A stretch of DNA of 64,000 bases from Pseudorhodoferax sp965279475 (GTDB lineage: Bacteria > Pseudomonadota > Gammaproteobacteria > Burkholderiales > Burkholderiaceae_C), in assembly GCA_965279475.1 (NCBI GenBank), contig CBDIIA010000003.1, positions 3,844,001 to 3,908,000 of the forward strand. Reading direction: 5' to 3'. The notes beneath the pieces are model-generated. The model ran no database searches. It had not been told where the DNA came from and worked only from the letters and a program-made list of their open reading frames with translations. The translations under genes were made by a program, and so were the position numbers. Of the stretch, positions 7,684-16,514 are shown in pieces (position 1 is the first letter of the stretch; each line of letters begins with the position of its first letter).

Positions 7684-8697
7684 ATGCAACTGAAAGACAT
7701 TCTTCCCGGCAAACTCGGCTTCGGCACCGCCCCCCTGGGCAACATGTTCCGCGCCATCCCCGACGACGAAGCCCGCGCGACGGTGGACGCCGCGTGGAAC
7801 GACGGCATCCGCTACTTCGACAACGCCCCGTTCTATGGCGCCGGCCTGGCCGAGATCCGCATGGGCGAGGCCCTCGCTGGCCGGCCGCGCGGCGACTACG
7901 TGGTCAGCACCAAGGTCGGCCGCCTGATCCTGGACGAAGTGGAAGACGTCAGCGCGCGCGACCTTGGCGAGAAGGGCGATGTGTTCAGGCACGGCCGCCC
8001 GAACCGCATCGTCAACGACTACTCGGAAGACGCCACGCTGCGCTCCATCGAAGGCAGCCTGCAGCGCCTGAGGACCGACCGCCTCGACGTGGTCTGGGTG
8101 CACGACGTGGCGCAGGATTTCTACGGCGACGAATGGCTCTCGGTGTTCGAGACCGCGCGCAAGGGCGCGTTCAAGGCCCTGGACCGGCTGCGCGACGAAG
8201 GGGTCATCAAGGCCTGGGGCCTGGGTGTCAACCGCGTGGAGCCGATCGAACTGTTGCTGGGCCTGGAAGGTCCCCGCCCCGACGGCTTCCTGCTGGCAGG
8301 GCGCTACACCCTGCTCGACCACGAGCGGGCGCTGCAGCGCGTGATGCCGCAGGCCGCGGCGCGAGGCCTGGGCATCGTCGTCGGTGGCCCGTACAGCTCC
8401 GGCGCGCTGGTCGGGGGGCCGAACTTCGAATACGCGCCGGCCACGCCGCAGATCCTGGCGAAGGTGGCGAACATCCGCGCCATCGCTGCGCGGCACGGCA
8501 CCAGCATGAAGGCGGCCGGGCTGCAGTTCGCGCTGGCACATCCGGCCGTGGCGGCCGTCATCCCCGGCGCCAGCCGGCCCGGGCGCATCGCGGAAGACCG
8601 TGCCGCGCTGGGTGAGGCCGTGCCCGCCGACTTCTGGCGCGAACTGCGGGCCGCAGGCCTGGTGCACCGCGACGCGCCGTTGCCGATCGCCGAGTGA
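7684..8697 (+). CDS. Aldo/keto reductase, D-threo-aldose dehydrogenase-like
   Basis: 337 residues. Barrel motifs include GFGTAPLGNMF, the catalytic Asp and Tyr in RYFDNAPFYGAGLAE, Lys in VVSTKVGRL and His in VVWVHDV. The VHD form and the long insert after KVGR place it near the pyridoxal / L-fucose / D-threo-aldose dehydrogenase branch, which oxidises sugars or aldehydes with NAD(P). Start at 7684 is supported by AGGAG 6 bases upstream; the frame extends to 7612 without a ribosome site. Divergent GcvA-like regulator; followed by an MFS remnant whose GTG overlaps this stop, so it once may have been coupled to a transporter. Confidence 0.85.
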   Translation: MQLKDILPGKLGFGTAPLGNMFRAIPDDEARATVDAAWNDGIRYFDNAPFYGAGLAEIRMGEALAGRPRGDYVVSTKVGRLILDEVEDVSARDLGEKGDVFRHGRPNRIVNDYSEDATLRSIEGSLQRLRTDRLDVVWVHDVAQDFYGDEWLSVFETARKGAFKALDRLRDEGVIKAWGLGVNRVEPIELLLGLEGPRPDGFLLAGRYTLLDHERALQRVMPQAAARGLGIVVGGPYSSGALVGGPNFEYAPATPQILAKVANIRAIAARHGTSMKAAGLQFALAHPAVAAVIPGASRPGRIAEDRAALGEAVPADFWRELRAAGLVHRDAPLPIAE

Positions 8698-8994
8698 CCA
8701 CGCAAGCAGCTTGTTTCATCTTTGCGGTCTACACCTTCCTCGGCCCGCTGGTCACCGACGGCGCCGCGCTCGGCCAGGGGTGGATTCCGATCGCAATGGG
8801 CCTGTTCGGCGTCGGGGCCACCATGATGGTCGCGTTCCCGACGGTTCGGCGCCTGGGCCGGTGGCCGCACGATCGGCGGTGGCTACGGTCTGCTCTCGGC
8901 CGTGTGGGCGGGGTTCGTGTTGACGCTCGCGGGGCTGGTGCTCTTCATGATGGTCTCGCGCAGGGCCCCCCCCGGCCAGACCACAGGCATGTAG
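8694..8994 (+). pseudogene. Remnant of an MFS transporter
   Basis: Two MFS-like pieces in different frames. From 8694 a frame encodes a mid-protein helix (FIFAVYTFLGPLVTDGAALG, then WIPIAMGLFGVGATMM); from ~8868 another frame encodes a C-terminal helix (GGGYGLLSAVWAGFVLTLAG) ending in a TAG at 8992-8994. Both resemble sugar-efflux (AraJ-like) MFS proteins. The N-terminal half and the region between the pieces are missing, so it cannot make a working permease. It directly follows, and overlaps the stop of, the aldo/keto reductase. Confidence 0.7.
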
Positions 8995-9033
8995 CTGCAA
9001 CGCCTGTATCGGAGATGCCGGCGTTAGCGAATG

Positions 9034-9864
9034 TCATGAACGCTGGCCCCCGGACGCCGCAGCGTGCGCCGTAATCTGGTTGTGCAAGCCGCCATCGACG
9101 TAGATGTCAGTGCCATTGATGTAGCGCGCGGCATCGCTTGCCAGAAATGCCGCGGCATCAGCAGCATCCCACGGCGACCCCATCGCGCCGGTCGGGCAGG
9201 TTGCATGGCGGGTCGCCAGCAGATGTTCGATGCCTTGCGGATGGGCGACGGCCAGCTGCTGGCGCACCAGCGCCGTGTCCATCATGCCCAGCACGATGTT
9301 GTTGCAGCGGATGCCGCGTGCCGCATATTGCATCGCCACACCCATGCCCAGCGCGTTGAGTGCGGCCTTGCTGGCGGAATAGGCGCACAGCGAATTCTCT
9401 CCGGCACGCGTCGCGGCGATCGACGACACCTGCACGATGGCGCCGCGACCAGCCTTGACCATCAGCGGCAGCACGTACTTCAGCGCGAGGAACGCAGAAC
9501 GCGTGTTTAGCGCGAACGACCGGTCCCAGTCTTCCGTCGCCAGTTCTTCGGGTCCGCCATGCACCACGACGCCGACGTTGTTGACCAGGATGTCCACCGT
9601 GCCCTGGACAGCCTGCGCGTGTTGCACCGCGTCCCGGACCGACGACTCGACGCACACGTCGGCCTCGATCACCTCGCAGCACCCGCCGCCCTCGTGCGCC
9701 AGTCGCTGCGTACGCCGTGCGGCCTCCACGTCCTTGTCGGCTGCGAACACGATGGCGCCTTGCTCGGCCAGCCGGATCGCAATCGCCGCGCCGTTGCCGG
9801 GACCAGCCTCGGGCGTACCAGCGCCAAACACCAGTGCGGTTCTGCCTTGGAGAGATGCGCTCAT
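9034..9864 (-). CDS. Short-chain dehydrogenase/reductase
   Basis: 276 residues, classical SDR fold. The cofactor motif is slightly unusual (GAGTPEAGPGNGAAIA instead of a tight TGxxxGIG); NNVGV, the catalytic Ser in VQVSSIAA and the YSASK catalytic tetrad are present, as is the C-terminal INGTDIYVDGG. The start at 9864 overlaps the stop of the upstream SDR as ATGA, so it is translationally coupled and is the last gene of the TetR-Bug-thiolase-ligase-SDR-SDR set. It likely oxidises a hydroxyacyl or alcohol intermediate; the substrate is unknown. Confidence 0.85.
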   Translation of the reverse strand: MSASLQGRTALVFGAGTPEAGPGNGAAIAIRLAEQGAIVFAADKDVEAARRTQRLAHEGGGCCEVIEADVCVESSVRDAVQHAQAVQGTVDILVNNVGVVVHGGPEELATEDWDRSFALNTRSAFLALKYVLPLMVKAGRGAIVQVSSIAATRAGENSLCAYSASKAALNALGMGVAMQYAARGIRCNNIVLGMMDTALVRQQLAVAHPQGIEHLLATRHATCPTGAMGSPWDAADAAAFLASDAARYINGTDIYVDGGLHNQITAHAAASGGQRS

Positions 9865-10643
9865 CGTGTGTTCATCCTTGCCGCGCCGTCCAGCCGCACG
9901 CATTCGCCATTCATGTAGCGGTTGGTCAGCAGGAACTCGACCAGTTGGGCGTACTCGTCGGGTTCGCCGACCCGGCTCGGAAACGGCACGGACGATTCCA
10001 GCGCGCGCCGCACGTGCTCGGGGCCTGCGCGCAGCATCGGGGTGTCGAAGAAGCCGGGCTTGATGGTGTTCACGCGGATCCCCTCGCCGGCCAGATCGCG
10101 CGCGATCGGCAGCGTCATGCCGGCCACGCCGGCCTTCGACGCCGCATAGGCCGCCTGGCCTATCTGGCCCTCGTCCGCCGCGATGGAGGCGGTGTTCACG
10201 ATGGCGCCGCGCTCGCCACCCTGCAGGCGCTCCAGCGCCAGCATGCCGGCGGTCGACTTCGCGATGCAGCGGAACGTGCCGAGCAGGTTGATCTGGACCA
10301 CGCGCTCGTAGTCGGCCATCGGGTAGTGGCGAATCGCGCCGGTCGCCTTGTCCCGCGTCGCGGTCTTGTGCGCATGCACGATGCCCGCGCAGTTGACGAG
10401 GATGCGTTCCTGTCCGTGCGCCTGGCGCGCCCTGGAGAACGCCTGGTCGATGCTCGCATCGGACGTGACATCGGCATGGCAGAACAGGCCACCGATCCGC
10501 CGGGCCAGCGCTTCACCGGCTTCGACATCGAGGTCGAACAGCGCCACCTTGACGCCATGGGATGCAAGCCGGACCGCGGTGGCGGCCCCCAGCCCCTTGC
10601 TGCCGCCGGTCACCACGGCTTTCACGGTGTCGTCGAGCTTCAT
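9861..10643 (-). CDS. SDR, 3-hydroxyacyl-CoA dehydrogenase type II-like
   Basis: 260 residues. TGGSKGLGAAT nucleotide site, a DLD after strand 2 indicating NAD preference, NCAG, NTASIAADEGQIGQAAYAASK with the catalytic Ser-Tyr-Lys, and NTIKPGFFDTPML. The length and the long segment after NCAGI match type 2 3-hydroxyacyl-CoA dehydrogenases (HSD17B10 group). Together with the adjacent ligase and thiolase it would perform the oxidation step of a beta-oxidation-like route. Start overlaps the ligase stop as ATGA; stop overlaps the next SDR start as ATGA. Confidence 0.85.
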   Translation of the reverse strand: MKLDDTVKAVVTGGSKGLGAATAVRLASHGVKVALFDLDVEAGEALARRIGGLFCHADVTSDASIDQAFSRARQAHGQERILVNCAGIVHAHKTATRDKATGAIRHYPMADYERVVQINLLGTFRCIAKSTAGMLALERLQGGERGAIVNTASIAADEGQIGQAAYAASKAGVAGMTLPIARDLAGEGIRVNTIKPGFFDTPMLRAGPEHVRRALESSVPFPSRVGEPDEYAQLVEFLLTNRYMNGECVRLDGAARMNTR

Positions 10644-12283
10644 GCGGCGACTCCAGAGCTGGCCTGACGAGCGCCCTGCTCGACGTACACGCTTTGCGGT
10701 CGTTCGCGCAGCGCTTCGACCAACAGCCGCTCCTGCGGCTTCTCGGATGCGGTCTTCGGGATCTCGGTCACCACCTGCAGGAAGGTCGGTACGAAATTCG
10801 GCTCCAGGGCCGCCCTGCAGCAGCGGAACAACGCCTGCACATCCACCGTCGTGGTGTCCACGGGAACGATGGCCGCGACCACATCCTTCTCGCCGGGTGC
10901 GCCCGATGCAGCGGGCACACCGTAGACGAACACGTCGCGCACCAGGCCCGATTCGGCGATCGCCTTCTCGACATAGGCCGTGTGGATGAAGTCGCCGTTG
11001 CGGCGCAGGCCGCCGCCCTGGCGGTATTCGAAGTAGAGCCAGCCGTTCGCATCCTCGCGCACCACGTCCCCCATGTGCAGCCAGCCACCCGCACCCTTGC
11101 GTGCGGACGCCTCGGGGTTGTCGACGTACTCAATGTGGAATGGCGATCCGTCTGCCGGGCGCAGCCACAGCTCGCCGGGCATGCCGCGCGGCACGTCGGC
11201 GCCGGCATCGTCGACGATGCGGTAGGTCAGATGCGGCGCGATGCGCCCGATGCTGCCGACGGGCCCGGTGCCCAACGGGTTGACGGCAAGGCCGCCCTCG
11301 GCCGAGCCGTAGAACTCCAGCACCTGCACGCCGAAGCGGCGCTCGAACTGCGTCCAGATCGCGGCCGGCATTCCGGCCGACACCACGAAGCGCACCGGGT
11401 TGTCCGCATCGTCCGGGCGCGGCGGCTCGGCGTACAACGTGGTCGTCATGCCGCCCAGCAAGGTGAAGCTCGTGCACTGGTACTTGCGCGTGATGGCCCA
11501 CAACCGCGAACGCGTGAAGCGCCGCGAGAACACCACGCGCAGGCCGCCCAGCAGTGCCGGCGCCAGCGTGACCTGCAGCGCGTTGGCGTGCGTCAGCGAC
11601 AGGCCCGAATACAGGCGGTCGTCCGCCCGGTAGCCGAAACACTTCAAGGCCGCGGCGGCGGTGTCGCAGAAGCGGCGGTGCGTCAGCACGATGCCCTTGG
11701 GGTCGCCCGTGGTGCCGGAGGTGTGCATGATCTGCATGACCTCGTCGCCGTTGTCGGCCGGCACGGGCAGGTCGTCGCCCTCCGCCTTGAGGACCGCAAA
11801 ATCCTCGACCCGCGGGTCCCACAGTGCCCGGCCCGGGCCTTCGTCGGTGGCCAATGCAACGACCCAATCGACCGCGGTGCGTCCTTCGGCTGCGCCGTCG
11901 ACCACTTCCCCGGCGTTGCGCAGCGCATAGTCGGCCGCGATCAGGCCGGTCGCTTTCGAGTTGACCAGCATGAAGGCGAGCTTCTCTCCCTTCGTGCGCG
12001 GGTCGATCGGTACCAGCACCGCGCGCAGCAGCGCGGCCGCGACCATCAGCTCGACGAACTCGGCGTGGTTGGCCATCAGCACTGCGATCACGCAGCCGGG
12101 GCCGACGCCGCGCCGCGCCAGGCCCCGTGCCAGCGCCTGACCGTTCTGCCACAACTGCCCATAGCTGCGCGTGACATCGGGCAGCGCGTTGCCTCCTTCG
12201 AACAGCAGTGCTTCACGGGTCGGTGCGCTCTGTGCGAACGCGTGGACGATCGATGCAAGATTGACGTGAGGATGGGACGCCAT
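10640..12283 (-). CDS. AMP-dependent acyl-CoA ligase
   Basis: 547 residues of the ANL superfamily. The phosphate-binding motif MHTSGTTGDPKGIVLTHR, EFYGSAEGG, the GDVV hinge region, RRNGDFI, and a C-terminal catalytic Lys region (KTASEKPQERLL) are in the usual order. It activates a carboxylic acid to its CoA ester; the acid (fatty, terpenoid or aromatic) cannot be told. The start at 12283 lies 4 bases after the thiolase stop and ahead of a conserved-looking N-terminus (SHPHVNLASIVHAFAQ); the frame extends 56 codons upstream into the thiolase gene. The stop overlaps the SDR start. Confidence 0.88.
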   Translation of the reverse strand: MASHPHVNLASIVHAFAQSAPTREALLFEGGNALPDVTRSYGQLWQNGQALARGLARRGVGPGCVIAVLMANHAEFVELMVAAALLRAVLVPIDPRTKGEKLAFMLVNSKATGLIAADYALRNAGEVVDGAAEGRTAVDWVVALATDEGPGRALWDPRVEDFAVLKAEGDDLPVPADNGDEVMQIMHTSGTTGDPKGIVLTHRRFCDTAAAALKCFGYRADDRLYSGLSLTHANALQVTLAPALLGGLRVVFSRRFTRSRLWAITRKYQCTSFTLLGGMTTTLYAEPPRPDDADNPVRFVVSAGMPAAIWTQFERRFGVQVLEFYGSAEGGLAVNPLGTGPVGSIGRIAPHLTYRIVDDAGADVPRGMPGELWLRPADGSPFHIEYVDNPEASARKGAGGWLHMGDVVREDANGWLYFEYRQGGGLRRNGDFIHTAYVEKAIAESGLVRDVFVYGVPAASGAPGEKDVVAAIVPVDTTTVDVQALFRCCRAALEPNFVPTFLQVVTEIPKTASEKPQERLLVEALRERPQSVYVEQGARQASSGVAA

Positions 12284-12287
12284 GGCT

Positions 12288-13523
12288 TCACTGCCTCTGA
12301 AGAATGCTGATGACGATGGCTGCGGCGTCTTGGCCGATCCAGCCGCCGCCGTTCTCTGCAAGCGCGGTGCGTGCATGGGCGACCTGGCGCGCGCCGCAGC
12401 GCCCGCGCAGCTGGTCGGCAAGCTCGACCAGCTGGGCGCAGCCCGATGCACCGATCGGATGGCCCTTGCGCAGCAGCCCGCCCGATGGGTTGACCGGCAC
12501 CCTGCCCCCCAGGCGGGTGGCGCCGCTCTCCAGCAAGGCCACCGCTTCGCCGGGCGCGGCGAGCCCCAGGTGTTCGTAATAGATCAGCTCGGCCGGTGCG
12601 CCCGCGTCGTGCAGTTCCACCACGTCCAGATCCGCCGGACCGACACCCGCTGCCGCGTAGGCCTGCGCGGCAACCGTCGGGGCCAGCTGCGCTGTGTCGC
12701 CACCGTCGTAGTCCCATCCCGACGCCAGCACCGACGACAGCACACGCACCCTGTCCTTCAACCCAAGCTGGTCCGCAGCCTTTTCAGACACCAGCACCAG
12801 CGCTGCCGCGCCGTCGCCGATCGGTGCACACATCGGGCGCGTCATCGGGTCGACGATCAACGGCGCGGCCAGCACCTGGTCGATGGTCAGTACGTCCTGG
12901 AACTGTGCCTTCGGGTTCAGGCTGCCGTGCACCGAGTTCTTCGCGGCGACCGCAGCGAAGTCGCGCTGTGTCACGCCGTGCGACGCCATGAAGTCACGCG
13001 CCATGCTGGCATACAGGTCCATGAACAGCGAGCGGGATTTGCCTGCTTCGGCCAGGTTCGCATCCGAGCCCGTGCGCACAAGATCGTCGGCCAGTGTGGC
13101 CATCACGTCGTCCATCGCTTCCACGTCGACCGCCCCCTGAAACACCGAGAAAGTGCGGCGCTTGTCCTCGCTGTACAGCTTCTCGAAACCGGCGACGAGC
13201 ACGACATCGTAGGCACCCAGCACAATCATTTGCACCGCCTGCTGGAAGGCGGTGGCCGAGGTGGCGCAGGCGTTCTCGACATTGACGACCGGGATGCGAC
13301 CGATGCCCAAGCCACGCAGTACCACCTGGCCCGGGACCAGCACCTGCCCGGTCATCACGCCGGCCGCGGCGTTGCCCATGTAGGCGGCTTGCAACTGCGA
13401 CGAAGCAATGCTGGCGTCGGCCAGCGCTTGCGTGATGGCCTCGGCGGCCAGCGATTTCAGGCCGCGGTCGAGAAACTTGCCGAAGCGGGTCATGCCCGTT
13501 CCGGCGATGAAGACAGGTTGCAT
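12288..13523 (-). CDS. Thiolase (SCP2/lipid-transfer type)
   Basis: 411 residues. Begins PVFIAGTGMTRFGKF, the typical SCP2-thiolase opening. The nucleophilic Cys is in VENACATSATAF, and the C-terminal half has VELHDAGAPAE, NPSGGLLRKGHPIGASG with the catalytic His. Such enzymes cleave or condense acyl-CoAs, often in catabolism of branched, steroid or aromatic side chains. The DUF35/OB-fold partner that commonly accompanies this type is not adjacent. Start at 13523 chosen from the conserved N-terminus; the frame extends 22 codons upstream. Confidence 0.87.
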   Translation of the reverse strand: MQPVFIAGTGMTRFGKFLDRGLKSLAAEAITQALADASIASSQLQAAYMGNAAAGVMTGQVLVPGQVVLRGLGIGRIPVVNVENACATSATAFQQAVQMIVLGAYDVVLVAGFEKLYSEDKRRTFSVFQGAVDVEAMDDVMATLADDLVRTGSDANLAEAGKSRSLFMDLYASMARDFMASHGVTQRDFAAVAAKNSVHGSLNPKAQFQDVLTIDQVLAAPLIVDPMTRPMCAPIGDGAAALVLVSEKAADQLGLKDRVRVLSSVLASGWDYDGGDTAQLAPTVAAQAYAAAGVGPADLDVVELHDAGAPAELIYYEHLGLAAPGEAVALLESGATRLGGRVPVNPSGGLLRKGHPIGASGCAQLVELADQLRGRCGARQVAHARTALAENGGGWIGQDAAAIVISILQRQ

Positions 13524-13611
13524 GGGATGGTCGGGTGAGGTGGAGGCGCCGCAGGAAGAAGTTGCGCCGAGACCGCGGGCTCCTATCACCCGGGCGGTCG
13601 TCGGCGCGCGT

Positions 13612-14610
13612 TCACTCGGGCTTGAAGTTGATGGAGCGCAGCAGCTCGCCGTTCTTGTCGAAGTCGGCGCGCAACGACTTCGTCAGCTCGTCCGACGTCA
13701 GGGGCTGCCCCGCGTCGAAGCCGATCTCCTGCAGGCGTTCGCGCGCAGCGGGTTGCTGAAGGGTCTTGAGAATGACCTGGCGCAGGCGTGCCTGGGCGTC
13801 GGCAGGGACGTCCGGTGTCACCCACACGCCCATCCAGACAATCGTCTCCAGGTCCGGTAAGCCGAGCTCGCGAAACGTCGGCACATCGGGCAACGATGGC
13901 GAACGCTGCGGCAGGCTGACGGCGAAGGCCTTCAACTTGCCCGACTTGATCAGCGGCAGAGCGGTCGACATGCCGTCGAACATCAAGGGCACGTGCCCGC
14001 CCATCACGTCGGTAAGCCCGGGCATCGAACTCTTGTAGGGAACGTGCGCCATGTCGATGCCGGCCACCCGGTTGAGCTTCAACCCGCTCATGTGCGAGAC
14101 CGTGCCCGCGCTGTAGGACGCGAAACTGAGCTTGCCGGGGTTGGCTTTGGCGTAGCTGATCAACTCGGCCATGGTCTTGGCGGGCAACGTTGGATTGCCG
14201 ACCAGCACCAGTCCGAAGCGGGCAAACTCTGCAATCGGCTTGACCTCCTTGGCCATGTCGATGCGCAGTTTGACGATGTGCGGAATCTCCGAGACCAGGC
14301 CGCTGATGGCGACCAGCACCGTCGATCCATCGTGCGGCGCCTGCATCAGATCGTTGACGGCGATCGCGCCGCCGCCACCCGGTTTCAGGTCGACGACGAC
14401 AGGCCGGCCCAGCTCCTTCACCAGGCCGTCGCCCAGCATGCGCGCGATGATGTCGGTTGCGCCGCCGGACGCACCTGCGACGATCACGCGCAATGGCTTG
14501 TCGGATGGCGACTGGGCCTGCACGCCAGATCCGCTCAGCGTGGCCAGTGCGAATAGCGCGGCGGTGTAGATCGAGCGGCGCAGTGATGGTGTTGTTTGCA
14601 ATGGGGTCAT
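13612..14610 (-). CDS. Bug/TctC-family solute-binding protein
   Basis: 332 residues. Signal peptide (LRRSIYTAALFALATLSGSG, ending VQAQS), then PLRVIVAGASGGATDIIARML, LVKELGRPVVVDLKPGGGG, AHVPYKSSMPGLTDVMGGH and SGKLKAFAVSLPQRS, all Bug hallmarks. The start at 14610 has GGAGACAAC directly upstream. It is the first enzyme-operon gene after TetR, so the carboxylate it binds is probably the substrate that the downstream ligase activates. No tripartite membrane components are present. Confidence 0.9.
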   Translation of the reverse strand: MTPLQTTPSLRRSIYTAALFALATLSGSGVQAQSPSDKPLRVIVAGASGGATDIIARMLGDGLVKELGRPVVVDLKPGGGGAIAVNDLMQAPHDGSTVLVAISGLVSEIPHIVKLRIDMAKEVKPIAEFARFGLVLVGNPTLPAKTMAELISYAKANPGKLSFASYSAGTVSHMSGLKLNRVAGIDMAHVPYKSSMPGLTDVMGGHVPLMFDGMSTALPLIKSGKLKAFAVSLPQRSPSLPDVPTFRELGLPDLETIVWMGVWVTPDVPADAQARLRQVILKTLQQPAARERLQEIGFDAGQPLTSDELTKSLRADFDKNGELLRSINFKPE

Positions 14611-14660
14611 GTTGTCTCCGTCGGTGGTAGTTTTGAAAGAACGCGGCCGAGCCGCCCGCG

Positions 14661-15359
14661 CTACGGCCGTGGCCTGGTGGCAACCTTGGGTGCAGGTGTC
14701 GATTTCGCCGCAGGCGCGGCCGGCTTCGAGACCGACGGAGCCGCGACGCCGTTCCACAAGATCGACAGCAATGGGGCGGCCTGCGCGACCAGCGAATAAC
14801 TGCGACGGCGGTACTCCCACATCAGGAAGGCGCGGTTGAAGATGGCGTTGAAGATGTCGAGGATGGTGCGGCTGTCCACGTCACAGCGCAGTTGGCCTTG
14901 CTGCTGCGCTTCACGGATCGCGTTGAGCAGACGCGTCATCAGTTCGTGTTGTGCGTAGCTCGGGTCGCGCATCCAACGCTCCAGCGGAACGGTCATGAAG
15001 ATGATGCGGCCGACGTTCGGGTTCTTCTCGTAGAACTCAAGGTGGCGCGTCAGGACACCCAGCAGCTTGCCGCGCAGGTCACCGTCGCCATCGAGGGGCT
15101 GCAGCGCGGCGGGGTAGAGGCCCTCGAGCCAATGCTGGATGAACCAGAACAGCAGCGCCTCCTTGTCGCCGAAGTAGCGGTAGATCGTGCGAAAACTCAT
15201 GCCGGCTTCGCGTGCGATGGTGCGCATGTCCGCGCGATGAAAGTCGCCTGCGGAGTAGATCTCCATCACGACAGGAGAGAGCCTGTCTCGGAGGTTCGCG
15301 GGAATGCTCTGCGCCGAGGAGGCCTGATCTTCTGGTGCTTCTGACTTTGAATGGGGCAT
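14661..15359 (-). CDS. TetR-family transcriptional regulator
   Basis: 232 residues. Residues ~30-75 form the TetR helix-turn-helix (FHRADMRTIAREAGMSFRTIYRYFGDKEALL). The C-terminal domain resembles the ligand domain of fatty-acid or steroid responsive TetR proteins. A low-complexity Ala/Pro/Lys tail ends the protein. It heads the Bug-thiolase-ligase-SDR-SDR gene set on the same strand, 50 bases before the Bug gene, and probably represses it in the absence of an acyl-CoA ligand. A TAACG-A-CGTTA dyad lies 37 bases upstream of its own start. Confidence 0.88.
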   Translation of the reverse strand: MPHSKSEAPEDQASSAQSIPANLRDRLSPVVMEIYSAGDFHRADMRTIAREAGMSFRTIYRYFGDKEALLFWFIQHWLEGLYPAALQPLDGDGDLRGKLLGVLTRHLEFYEKNPNVGRIIFMTVPLERWMRDPSYAQHELMTRLLNAIREAQQQGQLRCDVDSRTILDIFNAIFNRAFLMWEYRRRSYSLVAQAAPLLSILWNGVAAPSVSKPAAPAAKSTPAPKVATRPRP

Positions 15360-15395
15360 GACCTGCTCTTAAAGATAACTTAGCTACCCAAATGA

Positions 15396-15406
15396 TAACG
15401 ACGTTA
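15396..15406. promoter_or_regulatory. Candidate TetR operator
   Basis: TAACG-A-CGTTA, a perfect odd-centred palindrome 37 bases upstream of the TetR start, in an AT-rich patch. Odd-centred dyads of this kind are common TetR-family operators; the link to this regulator is by position. Confidence 0.4.
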
Positions 15407-15494
15407 CCCTACATGCTGGCTAGGGCAAACCCTGAATCCTCTTTCGGACAGAAACTGAGATCGACGTGCCAGGTCGGCCCCCGGAATTCCCGCT

Positions 15495-16421
15495 TCACCG
15501 AAATTGTCGGAGCGCCCCTTCGAGGCTTTCGGACTTCTCCCGCAATGCATCCCAAAGAAACGTCGCCGCGGTGGTCTGGAACCGGAGCCGCGACCGCATC
15601 AGGCAGGCCGTTCTCTCCAACGTCGGCGCATCGATGGGCGTCGCGCCACGAACCTGGAAACTGAGAGCGCTGGCGGCATTGACGATGGCGGTCACCGCAC
15701 CATCTCCCGCAGCTTGGACCAGCTCCTCGAGATAGTCGGACTCGAACTTCACGGTCGGGGAAAGGCCCGCGCTCGAGAACAGCGTGTCGAGCTGCCGCCG
15801 CATCGCGTATTCCGTGGGTAGAAGCGCCAGCGGCCTCTCGGCAAGCTCGGCCAGTCCGATGCGCTTGCCGCGCAGCGCCTTGCCGATCGCGACGAACGGC
15901 TCCGTGAAGCAAGGCCTGGCTTCGATGTCGCCATGCGGTGCGGCGCCGAAGCTCACCGCCACGTCGATGTCCCCACGCGCGAGCGCCTCACTGAGTGCGG
16001 GGGCAGTTCGTCTTGCCATCGACACCGAAAGCCCCGGCCATCGTTTCTGGGCGGCGCGAACCACGGGCGTCACCCAGCATGCGCTGTAGGAGCCGACCAA
16101 GCCGATCCGCACGCGGCCGGACACCACTTCCGCCCGGTCGCCGGCAGCCCGGAGTGCGGCCTGCAGGTCACCCATGCAGGCGGAGATGCGTCGGTGCAGC
16201 TGATGCGCCGGCTGCGTGGGCGTTGCCCGCCGTCCGACCCGGTCGAACAGATGGAGGCCGAGCGCAGCCTCGAGCGCTGCAATCTGCTCCGACAAGGCCG
16301 GCTGCGATATCGCGCAGTCCTTTGCCGCCTGGTTGAACGTCGGGGCCTGCATGGCCGCCTCGAAGTACCGAAGCTGCCGCAGTGAAACGAGCTCAAGCGG
16401 GTTGCGGTTCCTTATTGGCAT
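15495..16421 (-). CDS. LysR-family transcriptional regulator
   Basis: 308 residues. Winged helix-turn-helix at ~13-70 (LRQLRYFEAAMQAPTFNQAAKDCAISQPALSEQIAALE) then an effector domain similar to the CynR/CbbR group. It is divergent from the Bug gene at 16515 with 93 bases between, carrying a 7-bp-arm dyad. Most likely it controls that Bug gene and the CHMI-like isomerase behind it. Confidence 0.9.
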   Translation of the reverse strand: MPIRNRNPLELVSLRQLRYFEAAMQAPTFNQAAKDCAISQPALSEQIAALEAALGLHLFDRVGRRATPTQPAHQLHRRISACMGDLQAALRAAGDRAEVVSGRVRIGLVGSYSACWVTPVVRAAQKRWPGLSVSMARRTAPALSEALARGDIDVAVSFGAAPHGDIEARPCFTEPFVAIGKALRGKRIGLAELAERPLALLPTEYAMRRQLDTLFSSAGLSPTVKFESDYLEELVQAAGDGAVTAIVNAASALSFQVRGATPIDAPTLERTACLMRSRLRFQTTAATFLWDALREKSESLEGALRQFR

Positions 16422-16424
16422 AGG

Positions 16425-16451
16425 CTTTTCCGATAGGTTTTCAAGGAAAAG
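16425..16451. promoter_or_regulatory. Candidate LysR operator between LysR and Bug genes
   Basis: CTTTTCC-N13-GGAAAAG, a perfect 7-bp inverted repeat four bases from the LysR start. A second short pair, GATAGG at 16432 and CCTATC at 16472, spans the same region. Position in a divergent promoter supports a LysR site. Confidence 0.4.
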
Positions 16452-16514
16452 ACGATTTGACCATGGCTCACCCTATCAGAGAGACTCATGGAACCCATCA
16501 AGGAGACATCGACC

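Noticed and set aside
10562..12310. A 582-codon plus-strand ORF opposite the acyl-CoA ligase
   Set aside because: Antisense shadow; the minus-strand protein has all ligase motifs.
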